This document shows, piece after piece, positions 1 to 10,827 of a stretch of DNA of 64,000 nucleotides. The DNA comes from Lysobacter helvus (GTDB lineage: Bacteria > Pseudomonadota > Gammaproteobacteria > Xanthomonadales > Xanthomonadaceae): the NCBI RefSeq assembly GCF_018406645.1, contig NZ_AP024546.1, positions 620,001 to 684,000 on the forward strand, given 5' to 3'. The notes under the pieces were generated by a model, which worked only from the letters and a program-made list of their open reading frames with translations, ran no database searches and had not been told where the DNA came from. The position numbers and the translations under genes were made by a program. Numbering within the stretch: position 1 is the first letter of the stretch; every line of letters begins with the position of its first letter.

Positions 1-3000
1 TGCTGTTCCAGGCGCGACCGGTAGATCGCGACTTCGCCCGCGTAGTTGACGAGGCGGTCCAGCAGGTCGGCGCGGATGCGCACCTGTTCCTGCGGGGCGC
101 GCACGCCGATGTCGTCGTCGTCGCCGGCGCCCGCGTCCATGATCGGCGCGGACAGCGGCTTGAGTTCCGCCTTCGGCGCGGCCCACGTCTGGCGCGTGTC
201 GACTTCCGCCGCCGGCTCGTACGTGCGGCCCTTGGCGCGCGCGTCGAACTGGGCGATCAGCTGTTCCGGCATCGCGATCGCGCGGCGTTCGCCGACGCGG
301 GTGACCATCGCGTGCAGGCGGTCGAAACCGCGCTCGAGCAGCGGAATGCCATCGCGTCCCAGCTCGCTGCGGTGTTCGACCACCGCTTCGAGCAGCGACT
401 CCATCGCGTGGCCGAGTTCGCCCACGGCCATGATGCCGGCCATGCGCGCACCGCCCTTGAGCGTGTGCAGGTCGCGCTGCAGGCCGACCAGGTGTTCGCG
501 TTCGCCCGGTGCGTTGCGCAGCTGCGCGAGCAGGCCGTCGGAATGGTCGAGCAGGTCGACGCCTTCCTCGACGAAGATGTCGACGAGTTCGGGGTCGAGG
601 TCGGTGAGGTCGAGCGCTTCGTCCGGATCGTTGGCCGAGGCCACGGCGTCGGCCAGCATCTGGGCGACGGCGGGTTCGGCGTCTTCGGATTCGGCGACGG
701 TGGCTTCGACGGCGGGTTCTTCGACGACGGGTTCTTCGACCGCAGGTGCTTCGGCTTCAGGCTGCGGCGCCGCGGCGTCCTCGGCGAGCTTCGCGGCCTC
801 GGCGGCCGCGTGTTCGCGGGCCAGGCGCTCGGCTTCGTATTCCGCTTCCAGCGCGGCGTATTCGGCTTCCTCGGCGAGGCGGACGCGTTCGGCTTCGGCT
901 TCGGCGGCGACGCGTTCGGATTCGACGCGTTCTGCTTCGGCGCGTTCGGCTTCGGCGCGTTCGGCTTCGGCGCGTTCGGCTTCGGCGCGCTGGGCCTCGA
1001 GGCGTTCGGCTTCGAGGCGTTCCGCTTCGACGCGTTCGGTCTCGGCGCGCTCGGCGTCGAGGCGTTCGGCTTCGATGCGCTCGGCTTCGAGGCGTTCGGC
1101 TTCCAGCAGCAAGGCTTCCACGCGCTGGGCTTCGGCGCGCTCGGACTCGGCGCGTTCGGCTTCCAGGCGCTCGGATTCGATGCGTTCGAATTCGGCACGT
1201 TCCGCTTCGAGGCGCTGCGCTTCGGCGTGTTCGGCTTCCGCACGCGCCGCTTCGGCGCGTTCGGCCTCCGCACGATCGGCTTGCGCACGCTCGGCGTCGA
1301 GGCGTTGCGTTTCCAGGCGCTCGGCTTCGACGCGCTCGGCTTCGAGCAACGACGCTTCCAGGCCCGCCTGCGCTTCGATCGCCGCGGCGTCGGCCGCATC
1401 GCCTTCGAGTTCGAACTCTTCCAGCGCCAGGCCGTCGCTGCCGACGTCGAACGACGCGGCATCCAGCGACGCGGTGTCCAGCGTGCCGTCGAGCACGATG
1501 TCTTCGACGACGACGTGGTCGGCGCCACCTTCGGCGGCTTCGTTGATCGGCAGCCCGGCATCGACCGGGATCGCATCGGACAGGTCGAGGAACGCCGACA
1601 GGTCTTCGCCCTGCAGCGTGACTTCCTCGACGGCGTGGTCCGACGTGTCCTGCAACGCAAGGCCGGTGTCGACCGGCGTGGCTTCGGCGAGGTCGGTGAA
1701 TTCGCGCAGGTCGGCGACGCCGGCCAGTTCGAGGTTCGCGTGTTCCAGCGCGTCGAGGTCGGCTTCGACCGGTTCGGTCGGCAGCAGCGGCGTCTTCGCT
1801 TCCGGCAGTTCGTCGCGCAGCGCGACGACCTGGCGGGCCAGCGCTTCGAACACCGGCACGCGCGGCGCGTCGGTCTGCAACGCGGTGACGGTGCGGCGGA
1901 TGGCTTCCGCCGTGGCGGCCAGCGCGGCCACGCCCTGCGCCGTCGGCAATGCATGCGCGGCGAGCAGACGCTTGATGTAGGTCTCGGCCGGACCGGTGAC
2001 GTTGGTGATGGCCGGGACTTCGGTCATCGCGAACGCGCCGTTCATCGTGTGCATCGCGCGCAGCAGCGCGTCGTTGGCGGCGACCGGGCGCGCCTGCGCC
2101 TGGGCGAGCCACGCATCGATGGTGACCAGGTGGCCACCGACTTCCGTGCCCAGGATCTCGAGCAGCACGGGGTCGACGGTTGCCGGCACGGTGACTTCGT
2201 CGCTGTCGCCGGTGACGGCGGGCGCGAGCGAATCGGCGGCATCCATGGCGACGGTGGTCGCGACGGGCGCCACCACGGCAGCGACGGGCGCGGCCGCAAC
2301 GTACGTGGCTTCTTCACCCGCGGCGACGCGATCGGCGATCGCTTCGATGCCGGCGAGGTCCGCGGACAACGCACCTTCGCCGCGCAACGCCGCGTGCAGC
2401 TGCGGCAGCGTGTAGAAGGCCTGTTCGACGAGCGCGATGACCGCCGGGCTGGCCGGACGCGAGCCATCGAGCACGCGGTTGAGCATGTTCTCGATCTTCC
2501 AGCTGAACTCGCCGAGCGTACGCGCGCCCACGAGCCGGCCGGAGCCCTTCAGCGTGTGGAAGACGCGACGGATCGGACGCAGCTTCTCGACGTCGTCGGG
2601 CGCGTTGCGCCACGCCGGCAGCATCTGTTCGAGGTGGCCGATCTCTTCCTCGAATTCCTCGAGGAACACTTCGCGGATTTCGTCGTCGATCTCGTCGCCG
2701 GTGGCTTCGAAACCGCCGGCGACGCCGGTGGCGACGGGCGCGGGCACGTAGGCCGGCGCGGGCGGCGGCACGGGGATCGCGGGCGTGGGCTCGACGGCGT
2801 GCGTCGGCGCCGACACCAGTTCGATCGTGTCGTCGGACAGGGCGACGGGCGCATCGACCAGGTCGAACGCGACGTCGTGTTCGGCGACCGGTGCGGCTTC
2901 CACCGGCGCTTCGACCGGCGCGACGTCCTGCGGCAACGGCCAGTAACGCAGCGTTTCCAGGCTCTGGCGCGCGATGTCGAGGATGCCGTCGCGGCTCGGG

Positions 3001-4637
3001 CGCTGTTCGCGCAGGGCTTCGAGGTAGTACTCGATGGAGGCGAGCGCATCGGCGAGCGTGTCGAGCTGCTGGCCGTTGGGCACGCGCTTGCGGCCGATCA
3101 GCTCGGCCTCGGTGTACTTGCGGATGCCGACGAGGTAGTCGGCGGGCTGCGCGAGGTCGAGGATGCGCAGCGCACCGCCGACTTCGTCGAGCAGGCGCGG
3201 CACGTTGTCGAGCTGCGCGTGGTCCCAGCTGGTTTCCACGAACGCGACGAACGCCTGGCGCGCGTCGGAGAAATTGGTGATCGCTTCGCGGACGAGGACT
3301 TCGAGCACCTTGCGCGATTCGCTCGCGATCGGGTCGGAGGCTTCGCCTTCGTTCGGGCGGCCCAGGCGATCGACCTGGTCGTCCAGCGAGGCGTCGACGT
3401 AGAGCAGTGCGCCGGCGATATCGAGCAGCGCGCCTTCGTCGGCCGGGCGGTTGCCCGCGACGATGTCGTGCATCGCATCGCGCTGCTGCAGCACGACGTT
3501 GCGCGCCACGCCCAGGCCCATCATGCCGAGCGTATCGGCGACGCGGCCCAGCGCTTCCACCTGCGGATGCAGGTCGGCAACGCCCGTCTGCTTGGTGCGC
3601 AGGTGCAGGTCGAGCGAATCCTTGACGCGCAGCAGGTCTTCCTTGATCGCGGCGGCCACGGTGTCGAGCAGCGCGCGGTTGCGGCCGCTCAAACTGCCGC
3701 GGGCGTGCGCGAGTTCGGATTCCGTCGGCAGGTGCGCGGACAGGTTGAACGTGTTGCGCAACGCATCCAGCGCCTGGTGTTTCCCGTCGCTGTGGGCGAC
3801 GTGGTACAGCAGCTGGCGCGTCGGTTCGAAGGTGGGTTCGGGGCGCGGCGCATTGAAGCTGTCGCCCTCGAACACGTTGCGCGCTTCGCGCTCCACGCCG
3901 GCGAAGGCCTGGCGCATCGCACGCGTCGCGGTGATGGCGCCATCGCGCAGCGCGGCGGCCACGGACGAGGCCACCCACAACATGCGGCGCGTCGAATCGT
4001 GGTCGGCGCTTTCCAGCAATGCGTCGATCGCCTTCGCGATGCCGGCGGCATTCGCGGGCGCGCCGTCTTCCGGCCACGCCGCCAATGCGTCGCGCAGCGT
4101 CGACAGCTGCTGGCCCGCCATGAGCTGGCGGCTCTGGCGCGGCAGCGGCGTCGGCGCAGGCAGGTCGGCCGGCAGCGGACGGTCGAGGTCCGGCGCGAAC
4201 AGCACGCTTTCGCTCAGCCCCGTTTCGCCGCGTGCGGCGCGCAGCTCGTTGAGCAGCGGCAGCAGGACGATCGGGATGTCCTTGTGGCCACCCTGCAGGC
4301 GCTCGAGGTAATCCGGGAGCAGGACCACGCCGCGCATCAGCGCGCCGCAGGCCTCGTCGCGGTCGGCGACGCCGCCGGCCGAGCCGGGCGGCACCGCCAG
4401 CGCGTGCGCGAGGCGTTCCATTTCCTCGGCGACCATGGCCGGGGCATACAGCTCCACCATGCGCAACGTGCCGTGCACCTGGTGGAGGAAGCCGGCGCAG
4501 AAGCGCATGCGGGCGGTATCGGCGGGATCTTCGGCGAAGGCTTCGATGTCCATGCGCGCCTGGCGCAGGGTTTCATCGAGCTCCGGCTTGATCCAGCCGA
4601 GCGTGGTGGTATCGATGGCGTCGCGCAGCGCGGTCAT
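1..4637 (-). CDS. chpA: ChpA/PilL-type hybrid chemotaxis histidine kinase of the type IV pilus system (3' end beyond window)
   Basis: Cytoplasmic CheA-like kinase that relays signals from PilJ to the response regulators PilG and PilH, controlling twitching motility and pilus-linked responses. About 1545 codons are visible from the ATG at 4637 and the frame is open to the window edge. Four histidine-phosphotransfer-like segments can be read: H55 (VHGTLRM), H694 ([10 protein letters not shown]), H863 (HTMNGAF, an atypical match) and H1391 (HTLKGGARM). Between the third and fourth lies a charged AEAER-type helical stretch, roughly residues 1087-1273. The last visible residues ([13 protein letters not shown]) match the start of the CheA dimerisation domain; the ATPase, CheW-like and receiver domains would lie off the left edge. 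It is last in pilG-pilH-pilI-pilJ-chpA, 25 bases after pilJ. Family assignment is firm; individual Hpt activity is inferred. Confidence 0.93.
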   Translation of the reverse strand, partial: MTALRDAIDTTTLGWIKPELDETLRQARMDIEAFAEDPADTARMRFCAGFLHQVHGTLRMVELYAPAMVAEEMERLAHALAVPPGSAGGVADRDEACGALMRGVVLLPDYLERLQGGHKDIPIVLLPLLNELRAARGETGLSESVLFAPDLDRPLPADLPAPTPLPRQSRQLMAGQQLSTLRDALAAWPEDGAPANAAGIAKAIDALLESADHDSTRRMLWVASSVAAALRDGAITATRAMRQAFAGVEREARNVFEGDSFNAPRPEPTFEPTRQLLYHVAHSDGKHQALDALRNTFNLSAHLPTESELAHARGSLSGRNRALLDTVAAAIKEDLLRVKDSLDLHLRTKQTGVADLHPQVEALGRVADTLGMMGLGVARNVVLQQRDAMHDIVAGNRPADEGALLDIAGALLYVDASLDDQVDRLGRPNEGEASDPIASESRKVLEVLVREAITNFSDARQAFVAFVETSWDHAQLDNVPRLLDEVGGALRILDLAQPADYLVGIRKYTEAELIGRKRVPNGQQLDTLADALASIEYYLEALREQRPSRDGILDIARQSLETLRYWPLPQDVAPVEAPVEAAPVAEHDVAFDLVDAPVALSDDTIELVSAPTHAVEPTPAIPVPPPAPAYVPAPVATGVAGGFEATGDEIDDEIREVFLEEFEEEIGHLEQMLPAWRNAPDDVEKLRPIRRVFHTLKGSGRLVGARTLGEFSWKIENMLNRVLDGSRPASPAVIALVEQAFYTLPQLHAALRGEGALSADLAGIEAIADRVAAGEEATYVAAAPVAAVVAPVATTVAMDAADSLAPAVTGDSDEVTVPATVDPVLLEILGTEVGGHLVTIDAWLAQAQARPVAANDALLRAMHTMNGAFAMTEVPAITNVTGPAETYIKRLLAAHALPTAQGVAALAATAEAIRRTVTALQTDAPRVPVFEALARQVVALRDELPEAKTPLLPTEPVEADLDALEHANLELAGVADLREFTDLAEATPVDTGLALQDTSDHAVEEVTLQGEDLSAFLDLSDAIPVDAGLPINEAAEGGADHVVVEDIVLDGTLDTASLDAASFDVGSDGLALEEFELEGDAADAAAIEAQAGLEASLLEAERVEAERLETQRLDAERAQADRAEAERAEAARAEAEHAEAQRLEAERAEFERIESERLEAERAESERAEAQRVEALLLEAERLEAERIEAERLDAERAETERVEAERLEAERLEAQRAEAERAEAERAEAERAEAERVESERVAAEAEAERVRLAEEAEYAALEAEYEAERLAREHAAAEAAKLAEDAAAPQPEAEAPAVEEPVVEEPAVEATVAESEDAEPAVAQMLADAVASANDPDEALDLTDLDPELVDIFVEEGVDLLDHSDGLLAQLRNAPGEREHLVGLQRDLHTLKGGARMAGIMAVGELGHAMESLLEAVVEHRSELGRDGIPLLERGFDRLHAMVTRVGERRAIAMPEQLIAQFDARAKGRTYEPAAEVDTRQTWAAPKAELKPLSAPIMDAGAGDDDDIGVRAPQEQVRIRADLLDRLVNYAGEVAIYRSRLEQ
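870..1380 (-). repeat. Degenerate AEAER-coding repeat tract inside chpA
   Basis: The minus strand encodes many consecutive five-residue units of the type AEAER, EAERL and ESERV, with alternating acidic and Arg residues on an Ala background. On the plus strand this reads as repeated ttcggcgcg and ttcgaggcg blocks. The composition predicts a long charged alpha-helix (single helix or coiled coil) acting as a spacer between Hpt segments. The same base periodicity keeps spurious frames open on both strands here. Confidence 0.8.
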
Positions 4638-4662
4638 GCCTTAGGTTCCTGCTGTCGGCGCT

Positions 4663-6669
4663 TTACGCCGGCAGCTTGAAGTCCGCGACCGAACGGCGCA
4701 GGTCCGCGGCGAGCTGGGCCAGGTTGCCGATGGATTCGGCCGTCTGGCTCGCGCCCTGCGAGGTCTGCGAAGTGATCTGCTGGATGGTGTTCATCGTGGC
4801 GGTGATGTTCGTCGCGGCGCTGGACTGCTGTTGCGCTGCGGTCGAAATGCCCTGAATGAGGTTCGACAGGTCGGACGACACCTTTTCGATCTCGCCCAGT
4901 GCCGTACCCGCGTCTTCCGCGAGGCGTGCACCGGCGACCACTTCGGAGGTCGTCTGTTCCATCGAGCTCACCGCTTCGTTGGTGTCGGACTGAATCGTCT
5001 GGACCAGCGTTTCGATTCGCTTGGTGGCGTTCGAAGCGCGTTCTGCGAGTCGCTGCACTTCGTCCGCGACGACCGCGAAGCCGCGGCCCGCTTCACCGGC
5101 CGAGGCCGCCTGGATGGCCGCGTTGAGCGCCAGGATGTTCGTCTGCTCGGAGATGTCGTTGATCAGTTCAACGATCGAGCCGATTTCCTGCGAGCTTTCG
5201 CCGAGGCGCTTGATGCGCTTGGAGGTTTCCTGGATCTGGTCGCGGATCGAGTCCATGCCCGCGATCGTCTGGCGCACGACGCCGGCGCCCTTCGTCGCGA
5301 TCTGCACCGAGCGCTGCGCCACGTCCGCCGATTCGGCCGAGTTGCGCGACACCTGGTTGATGCTTTCCGCGATTTCGCTGATGCGGTCGGAGGCGGAGCT
5401 GATTTCCTGCGCCTGGTGTTCGGCGGCTTCGGCGAGGTGCATGGCGGTCGCCTGCGTTTCCTGCGCGCTGGAGGCCACCTGCACCGAGGTGTCGTTGATC
5501 GTCGCCACGAGGCTGCGGAGCTGTTCGACCGCGAAGTTGATCGAGTCCGCGATCGCGCCGGTCATGTCTTCCGTGACCGTCGCCTTCACCGTCAAGTCGC
5601 CTTCTGCCAGCGAACCCATTTCGTCCAGCAGGCGCATGATCGCCTCCTGGTTGCGGTCGTTGAGTTCCTTGGTGGTGTCGAACCGGCGCTGCTGCGCGCG
5701 GTACAACGACCAGAGCAAACCGATGATCGACAGCAGCGCCAGCGCACCGGAGACGAAGCTCACGAGCGGGTGGCCGACGAGCGTGGTGCTCTTGACGGAG
5801 CCGAACGAAGACAGCGCGTCGAACAACCCGCGGCTGTCGTTGAGCAGGCCGTCGGAGCCGTTGGTGATCTGCGCGGCGGCCGACTGGGCGGCGAAGAGGT
5901 TCTGCGAGCTGGCCAGGATGGCGTCCAGGTCCTTGCGCATGTCGGTCCACAACACGCTGGCCTGGTTGAGCGAGGCCACCGCGGCGGGGTTGGCGAGCTT
6001 CTGCACGTTGGCCGAACCGCCGTCGCGCAGGCCCTTCAACACGTTTTCGAACACGTCGGTATCGCGCTTGAGCGCGTCGCCGGCGAGGCTGGCCGACGCG
6101 CCACCGGCGCGGATCTGCGTGACGCGCTGGGCCATCGTGGAGGCGAGCACCACCTGGCGCAGGGCGATGTAGACCTGCGAGGACGGCGCGCCGGACGCGG
6201 ACATCGCGCGCACGACCTCGTCGAGCTGCGCCTGCAGCTGCGGGACGCGGGCGGTGAACTTGTCGGCGTGGCCGGCGAATTCGACCACCGTCTTCTCGGC
6301 GCCGACCACCTGGTCCGCGCTGCGGCCCAGCGGGGCCCACGTCGCGGAAACCTTGTCGATCGGGCCGGAGACCAGCGCCTTGTCGCCGTAGTTGCTCTTC
6401 AGGTCGGACACGTCCGACTCGATCGTCGCCTTGGTCGCCTTGAAGGCCGTGAACGCTTCGGGCTTGCCGCCGACCGCTTCACGGCCCTGGTTGGCGAGCT
6501 GCTGCGACAACACCTGCAGGTTCGCCGCCGAGGCGTTGGCGCCGGCCAGCTGGCTGCCGCGATACGTGGCGATGCCCGTGTTCGCACCGAAGATCAACAC
6601 CGACAACCCCAGCAGGCCAAGCCACGCCGTGGTCCCCAGGTTGCGGCCCTTTTCCATCATCGTGCTCAT
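4663..6669 (-). CDS. pilJ: PilJ, methyl-accepting chemoreceptor of the type IV pilus chemosensory system
   Basis: Inner-membrane chemoreceptor that feeds signals to ChpA through PilI-type couplers. The 668-residue protein has a first membrane segment near residues 13-35, a periplasmic region of about 270 residues, a second membrane segment near 303-325, a HAMP-like linker, and a long cytoplasmic signalling hairpin. The hairpin tip is canonical ([20 protein letters not shown], then [18 protein letters not shown]). The start ATG has GAGG six bases upstream. The gene lies between pilI and chpA in the expected order. Identification is strong from the domain layout and from the locus; the ligand cannot be read from sequence. 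Confidence 0.95.
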   Translation of the reverse strand: MSTMMEKGRNLGTTAWLGLLGLSVLIFGANTGIATYRGSQLAGANASAANLQVLSQQLANQGREAVGGKPEAFTAFKATKATIESDVSDLKSNYGDKALVSGPIDKVSATWAPLGRSADQVVGAEKTVVEFAGHADKFTARVPQLQAQLDEVVRAMSASGAPSSQVYIALRQVVLASTMAQRVTQIRAGGASASLAGDALKRDTDVFENVLKGLRDGGSANVQKLANPAAVASLNQASVLWTDMRKDLDAILASSQNLFAAQSAAAQITNGSDGLLNDSRGLFDALSSFGSVKSTTLVGHPLVSFVSGALALLSIIGLLWSLYRAQQRRFDTTKELNDRNQEAIMRLLDEMGSLAEGDLTVKATVTEDMTGAIADSINFAVEQLRSLVATINDTSVQVASSAQETQATAMHLAEAAEHQAQEISSASDRISEIAESINQVSRNSAESADVAQRSVQIATKGAGVVRQTIAGMDSIRDQIQETSKRIKRLGESSQEIGSIVELINDISEQTNILALNAAIQAASAGEAGRGFAVVADEVQRLAERASNATKRIETLVQTIQSDTNEAVSSMEQTTSEVVAGARLAEDAGTALGEIEKVSSDLSNLIQGISTAAQQQSSAATNITATMNTIQQITSQTSQGASQTAESIGNLAQLAADLRRSVADFKLPA

Positions 6670-6695
6670 GTTCGACCTCTGATCTGCGGTGCGGC

Positions 6696-7271
6696 TCAGG
6701 CCGCGGCTTGTCTGAATTCGGGGGTGCGCGCCAGCAACGACAGGCTGAAGACGCCCCAGGGGTGGTCGCCCAGGCGGTAGGCCCGGTCGATGAAATGCGA
6801 GTAGCGGCCTTCGGCCAGGCCGTCGGTTTCGATCTTCTGCGCTTCGACGAAGGAACGCTGTCCATAGAGTTCGTCGATGGTGACCGCGACATCGCCGCCA
6901 GCCTGGCGGACGATCAGCACGCGCTGGCCTTCATGGATGACCGTGCGCTCGCCTTCGAGGAACTGCTTGAGGTCCACGATGGGCAGCAGGCTGCCGCGGA
7001 TGTTGGCCACGCCGAGCATCCACGGCTGCGCCCCCGGCACCGGGGTGACCGGCGGGAGCGGCAGGATTTCCACCACTTCGTCGAAGCCCGAGGCCAGGCG
7101 GTGCGCGCCGATGCGATAGCCGACGCCGCGCCACAGGCCCGGGGCTTCCATCTGCTCCGGCAGGCCGACGACGTGCGACAGGCTGCGACGCTCGTAGTCC
7201 GCGATGACCTCGTACGGCGTGGCGCGCGACCCGGCGGCGCGGGACGTCATCGTGTCCGTGTGCATGCCCAT
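6696..7271 (-). CDS. pilI: PilI, CheW-like coupling protein
   Basis: Cytoplasmic adaptor expected to link PilJ to the ChpA kinase. The 191-residue protein carries one CheW-like domain over most of its length ([20 protein letters not shown], then [12 protein letters not shown], and [10 protein letters not shown]). I chose the ATG at 7271 (MGMHTD) because it follows the pilH stop by four bases and has a GGGGG Shine-Dalgarno sequence eight to nine bases upstream; longer frames begin inside pilH. Position and size match PilI of pseudomonads and xanthomonads. A second in-frame ATG six bases downstream is also possible. Confidence 0.92.
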   Translation of the reverse strand: MGMHTDTMTSRAAGSRATPYEVIADYERRSLSHVVGLPEQMEAPGLWRGVGYRIGAHRLASGFDEVVEILPLPPVTPVPGAQPWMLGVANIRGSLLPIVDLKQFLEGERTVIHEGQRVLIVRQAGGDVAVTIDELYGQRSFVEAQKIETDGLAEGRYSHFIDRAYRLGDHPWGVFSLSLLARTPEFRQAAA

Positions 7272-7275
7272 GAGG

Positions 7276-7641
7276 TCAGGCCCCCAGCAGTTCGTTGATC
7301 CGCGCGATGAGGCTGGCCTCATGCGGCGGCTTCACGATGTAGTCCTTGGCTCCCTGCCGAAGTCCCCACGCCTTGTCCGTTTCCATGCCCTTGGTGCTCA
7401 CGATCAGCACCGGGATGGCGCTGGTCGCGGCGTCCTTGGACAGCGCGCGCGTGGCCTGGAACCCGTTCATGCCGGGCAGGATCACGTCCATCAGCACGAG
7501 GTCGGGCATTTCGCGTTTGCAGACGGCAATGCCGTCCTCGGCGCTGGGCGATGCCAGCACCTGGTGTCCGTTGCGTTCAAGCAACTGCGTAAGGACCGCC
7601 GTATCGGTCGGCGAGTCCTCGATCAGCAGGATTCTTGCCAT
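7276..7641 (-). CDS. pilH: PilH, CheY-like single-domain response regulator
   Basis: Receiver-only protein of 121 residues phosphorylated by ChpA. It shows the acidic pocket (LIEDSPTD), the phosphoacceptor Asp in VLMDVILPGMNG, a Thr/Ser switch (IVSTKG) and the conserved Lys (VKPPHE). In the Pil-Chp systems studied, PilH opposes or balances PilG output at the retraction ATPases. It sits 20 bases after pilG and four bases before the pilI start, within the operon. Confidence 0.94.
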   Translation of the reverse strand: MARILLIEDSPTDTAVLTQLLERNGHQVLASPSAEDGIAVCKREMPDLVLMDVILPGMNGFQATRALSKDAATSAIPVLIVSTKGMETDKAWGLRQGAKDYIVKPPHEASLIARINELLGA

Positions 7642-7661
7642 GGTGTCGCCCTACCCCCCGG

Positions 7662-8060
7662 TCAGGCGTTGACGTGCTTGCGGATGGCGTCGAGCAGTTC
7701 TTCCCGAGTGAAAGGCTTGGTCAGGTACTGCTCGGAGCCGACGATTCGACCCCTCGCCTTGTCGAACAGGCCGTCCTTGGAGGACAGCATGATCACGGGC
7801 GTGGATTTGAACATCTGGTTGTTCTTGATCAATGCACACGTCTGATAGCCATCCAGGCGCGGCATCATGATGTCGACGAAGATGATCTGTGGCTGGTTGT
7901 CGGCGATTTTGGCGAGCGCCTCGAAGCCGTCGGTCGCCGTCACCACCTCGGCGCCTTCGCGCTTGAGCAATGTCTCGGCGGTACGTCGGATCGTCTTCGA
8001 GTCGTCGATGACCATCACCCTCAAGCCACTGAGGTTGGTCGGCCGACCGTCTTCCTGCAT
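7662..8060 (-). CDS. pilG: PilG, CheY-like response regulator
   Basis: First gene of the pilus chemosensory operon. The receiver domain has the pocket VIDDSKT, the phosphoacceptor in IFVDIMMPRLDG, the switch MLSSKDG and the conserved Lys in YLTKPF. I prefer the ATG at 8060 (MQEDGRPTN, 132 residues): it has AAGGGGA seven bases upstream and gives the usual PilG length. An in-frame ATG at 8093 would add 11 residues and has GGGGGAG only two bases upstream. In related bacteria PilG acts on PilB/PilT and connects to cAMP or c-di-GMP signalling. Confidence 0.94.
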   Translation of the reverse strand: MQEDGRPTNLSGLRVMVIDDSKTIRRTAETLLKREGAEVVTATDGFEALAKIADNQPQIIFVDIMMPRLDGYQTCALIKNNQMFKSTPVIMLSSKDGLFDKARGRIVGSEQYLTKPFTREELLDAIRKHVNA

Positions 8061-8121
8061 CACGTGATCCCCTTCGATTCGAACGGCGCTCATGACTCCC
8101 CCGGCGCCGTTGCGGACGTCT

Positions 8122-8150
8122 TATATCCCAGTCCGGACGAACGCTGTCAA
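8122..8150 (-). promoter_or_regulatory. Sigma-70-type promoter of pilGHIJ-chpA
   Basis: On the minus strand a perfect -35 TTGACA (8145-8150) is followed after exactly 17 bases by GATATA (8122-8127). This predicts a transcript start near 8115 and a leader of about 55 bases before the preferred pilG ATG. It is one of the few AT-rich spots in the 212-base gap between the divergent pilG and gshB genes. Confidence 0.7.
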
Positions 8151-8272
8151 GCGAGAATTGCAGAGTTATTCGGAGGCAACGCATTCACGCGTGCGAATTG
8201 CGTGCCAGCGTCCGCAGGTCGGGGCATGCGTGCCTGCTAACATCCCGCGCACCTTGCCCAGCGCGCACCCCC

Positions 8273-9244
8273 ATGCTTGATGTCGTCGTGGTGATGGACC
8301 CGATCGGGTCGATCAAGATCGCCAAGGACTCCACCTTCGCGATGTTGCTCGAGGCGCAGCGCCGCGGGCACCGCCTGCTGTACGTGGTGCCCGGTGGTTT
8401 GTCGGTGCGCGGCGGCGTCGCCGGGGCGCGCGTGGCGCCGCTCGAAGTGCGCGACGAGGCCGGAAACCACTACAAACTGGGAACTGCGTCACAGATTGAG
8501 CTGGGTCCGCAGCATGTCGTGCTGATGCGGAAGGACCCGCCGGTCGACACCGATTTCCTCAACGACACCCAGGTGCTCACGCTGGCGCAGCGCGCCGGGG
8601 CCCTGGTCGTCAACGATCCGCAGGGCCTGCGCGACCTCAACGAGAAGCTGGGCTCGCTCGAATTCCCGCAGTGCTGCCCCGAGACCCTGGTGTCCCGCGA
8701 CGCCACCGCCCTGAAGGCCTTCGTCGCCGAGCAGGGCCGCGCCGTGGTCAAGCCGCTGGACGGCATGGGCGGGCGCTCGATCTTCCGCGTGGACGCCGGC
8801 GAGGCCAACGTCAACGTGATCCTGGAAACCATCACCGCCGGCGGCCGCCACCTGGCCATCGCGCAGCGCTACGTCCCGGAGATCTCCGAAGGCGACAAGC
8901 GCATCCTGCTCGTGGACGGCGTGCCGGTGGACTATTGCCTGGCGCGCATCCCGCAGGGCGACGAATTCCGCGGCAACCTCGCGGCCGGCGGGCGCGGCGA
9001 AGGCCGCCCCCTGAGCGAACGCGACCGCTGGATCGCCCAGCAGGTGGGCCCGGAGATGCGCCGCCGCGGCATGGTGTTCGTGGGCCTGGACGTGATCGGC
9101 GACTACCTCACCGAGGTCAACGTCACCAGCCCCACCTGCATCCGCGAGCTCGACGCGCAGTTCGGGCTCAACATCGCCGGCCTGCTGTTCGATGCCATCG
9201 AAGCGCGCGTGGCCGCGCGCGACCAGGACATCGCCCGCGCCTGA
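8273..9244 (+). CDS. gshB: Glutathione synthetase
   Basis: ATP-grasp enzyme that joins gamma-glutamylcysteine and glycine to make glutathione in the cytoplasm. The 323-residue protein begins MLDVVVVMDPIGSIKIAKDS, the usual GshB start; the remainder matches the family (MRKDPPVDTDF, VVKPLDGMGGRSIF, YLTEVNVTSPTC). A longer frame back to 8198 has no family-like sequence, so I start at 8273. It is divergent from pilG, and its stop overlaps the tonB start (TGATG), so the two are probably cotranscribed. The pilG / gshB-tonB arrangement fits Xanthomonadaceae. Confidence 0.95.
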   Translation: MLDVVVVMDPIGSIKIAKDSTFAMLLEAQRRGHRLLYVVPGGLSVRGGVAGARVAPLEVRDEAGNHYKLGTASQIELGPQHVVLMRKDPPVDTDFLNDTQVLTLAQRAGALVVNDPQGLRDLNEKLGSLEFPQCCPETLVSRDATALKAFVAEQGRAVVKPLDGMGGRSIFRVDAGEANVNVILETITAGGRHLAIAQRYVPEISEGDKRILLVDGVPVDYCLARIPQGDEFRGNLAAGGRGEGRPLSERDRWIAQQVGPEMRRRGMVFVGLDVIGDYLTEVNVTSPTCIRELDAQFGLNIAGLLFDAIEARVAARDQDIARA

Positions 9245-10125
9245 TGTCCGCCGTCGCCGCACCCCCGCCCGCGCCGCGCATCGGCGACAACGAACGCCTC
9301 AGCGCGACCGTCGTGTTTTCGCTCCTCCTGCACGGATTGCTCGTGCTCGGCGTGGGCTTCGCGCTGGACGACGCTGCGCCCGTGCTGCCCACGCTCGACG
9401 TGATTCTCACGCAGACACAGACGCCGCTCACGCCGAAGCAAGCCGATTTCCTGGCGCAGGCCAACAACCAGGGCGGCGGCGAACACGACAAGAGCGCGCG
9501 GCCCACCGATGCGCAGACCGGCATCGCGCCGCAGCCGGAACCCGGCGTCGCCGCGCAACCGTTGCGCCGCCAGTCGCCCGCGCCGCAGCCGCCGCCGGAA
9601 GCGCGCGTCATCACCGCGGTGCGCAGCGACACGCGCGCACCGCAAGCGCAGGAAACGCCGACGCCCACCGACATCCCGTATCCGCAGGGCCGGCAGAAAG
9701 TCGAACGCGACATGGAGATGGCGCGCCTGGCCGCGGAGATCCATTTGCGCAGCGAGCGTTACGCCAAGCGCCCGAAGCGCAAGTTCGTCTCGGCCAGCAC
9801 CAAGGAATACGCGTACGCCGCGTACCTCCGCGGCTGGGTGGATCGCGTCGAGCGCGTGGGCAACCTCAACTATCCGGACGAGGCGCGTCGTCGCCGCATC
9901 GGCGGCTTGCTCGTGATCAGCGTGGCGGTGCGCCGCGACGGCAGCATCGAACGCGCCGACATCATCCAGTCCAGCCACACGCCGATGCTCGACGCGGCCG
10001 CGCTGCGCATCGTGAAATTGAGCGAACCGTTCGCGCCGCTGCCGAAGACGGAAGAAAACGTCGACATCCTGCACGTGGTGCGGACGTGGCAATTCACGCC
10101 GGGCGGCGAGCTGATCGACCGGTAA
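9244..10125 (+). CDS. TonB-family energy transducer
   Basis: A 293-residue protein with one N-terminal membrane anchor (residues about 22-39, with His in LLLHGLL as in TonB), a Pro/Gln-rich periplasmic linker, and a C-terminal TonB domain (YPDEARRRRIGGLLVISVAV, then RADIIQSSHTPMLDAAALRI, ending VRTWQFTPGGELIDR). It is expected to carry energy from ExbB/ExbD to outer-membrane receptors, but no exbBD genes are nearby. The start overlaps the gshB stop by one base. Its specific receptor partners are unknown. It ends six bases from the convergent tsaB. Confidence 0.88.
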   Translation: MSAVAAPPPAPRIGDNERLSATVVFSLLLHGLLVLGVGFALDDAAPVLPTLDVILTQTQTPLTPKQADFLAQANNQGGGEHDKSARPTDAQTGIAPQPEPGVAAQPLRRQSPAPQPPPEARVITAVRSDTRAPQAQETPTPTDIPYPQGRQKVERDMEMARLAAEIHLRSERYAKRPKRKFVSASTKEYAYAAYLRGWVDRVERVGNLNYPDEARRRRIGGLLVISVAVRRDGSIERADIIQSSHTPMLDAAALRIVKLSEPFAPLPKTEENVDILHVVRTWQFTPGGELIDR

Positions 10126-10131
10126 GCGCGA

Positions 10132-10827
10132 TCAAGGCTGGCGCGCGGCGCGTGCAGCCTGTTGTTCGACGAGGGTGAGCGCGACGTTGTCGCGCAAATA
10201 CGCAGGTTCCGCGCGCTCCGGCGCAACCGCTTCGCCGCGTTCGAACGCATGTACCGCGAGTCGCGCGACATCCGCCGCATGCGGCAACGCCGTCGCATCG
10301 AACGCCTGCAGGCGATCGCCGAGCGTGCGCGGCAACACACCATCGACCGCGCCGAAGCCCGTGCCGCTGCCGATCCACGTGCCGTCCGGCAACACCACGC
10401 CGTCCGGTTTCGCGACGCGTTCGTGATCCACCAGGCGCGCATCGCCGCCCTCGCAACGGAACGCACCGACATACACCTCGCCCATCCGCGCATCGATCGC
10501 GGCGAGCACGTCACGCGCGTTCGCCCGCAATGCCAGCGCGGCGAGCGTGGACACGGGCACGATCGGACGATCCAGCGCCAGCGCGATGCCCTGCGCGATC
10601 GCGATCGCCAGGCGCACGCCGGTGAAGGCACCCGGGCCGCGGCCCACGGCGATCGCATCGAGCTGCGACTTCGCGATGCCGGCATCCGCCAGTACCGCTT
10701 CCGCCCACGGCAATGCGAGTTCGGCGTGGCGGCGCGGCGCGATCTCGAAGCGCTCGCGCACGTCGCCGTCGACCCACAGCGCCACCGAACACGCTTCGGT
10801 CGCAAGCTCGAACGCCAGCAGTTTCAT
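10132..10827 (-). CDS. tsaB: TsaB, tRNA threonylcarbamoyladenosine biosynthesis protein
   Basis: Scaffold protein of 231 residues that binds TsaD and TsaE for t6A modification of ANN-decoding tRNAs. It shows the ASKHA-fold start LLAFELATEACSVALW, the GRGPGAFTGVRLAIAIAQG loop, and IDARMGEVYVG. The ATG at 10827 overlaps the upstream VOC gene stop (ATGA). In E. coli tsaB also neighbours yoaA; here a small VOC gene sits between them. Confidence 0.94.
   Translation of the reverse strand: MKLLAFELATEACSVALWVDGDVRERFEIAPRRHAELALPWAEAVLADAGIAKSQLDAIAVGRGPGAFTGVRLAIAIAQGIALALDRPIVPVSTLAALALRANARDVLAAIDARMGEVYVGAFRCEGGDARLVDHERVAKPDGVVLPDGTWIGSGTGFGAVDGVLPRTLGDRLQAFDATALPHAADVARLAVHAFERGEAVAPERAEPAYLRDNVALTLVEQQAARAARQP

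Noticed and set aside
312-4679. A 1455-codon open frame on the plus strand, rich in Phe/Gly/Arg
   Set aside because: It is the antisense shadow of chpA; composition follows the AEAER-coding repeat and it has no domain or ribosome-binding site.
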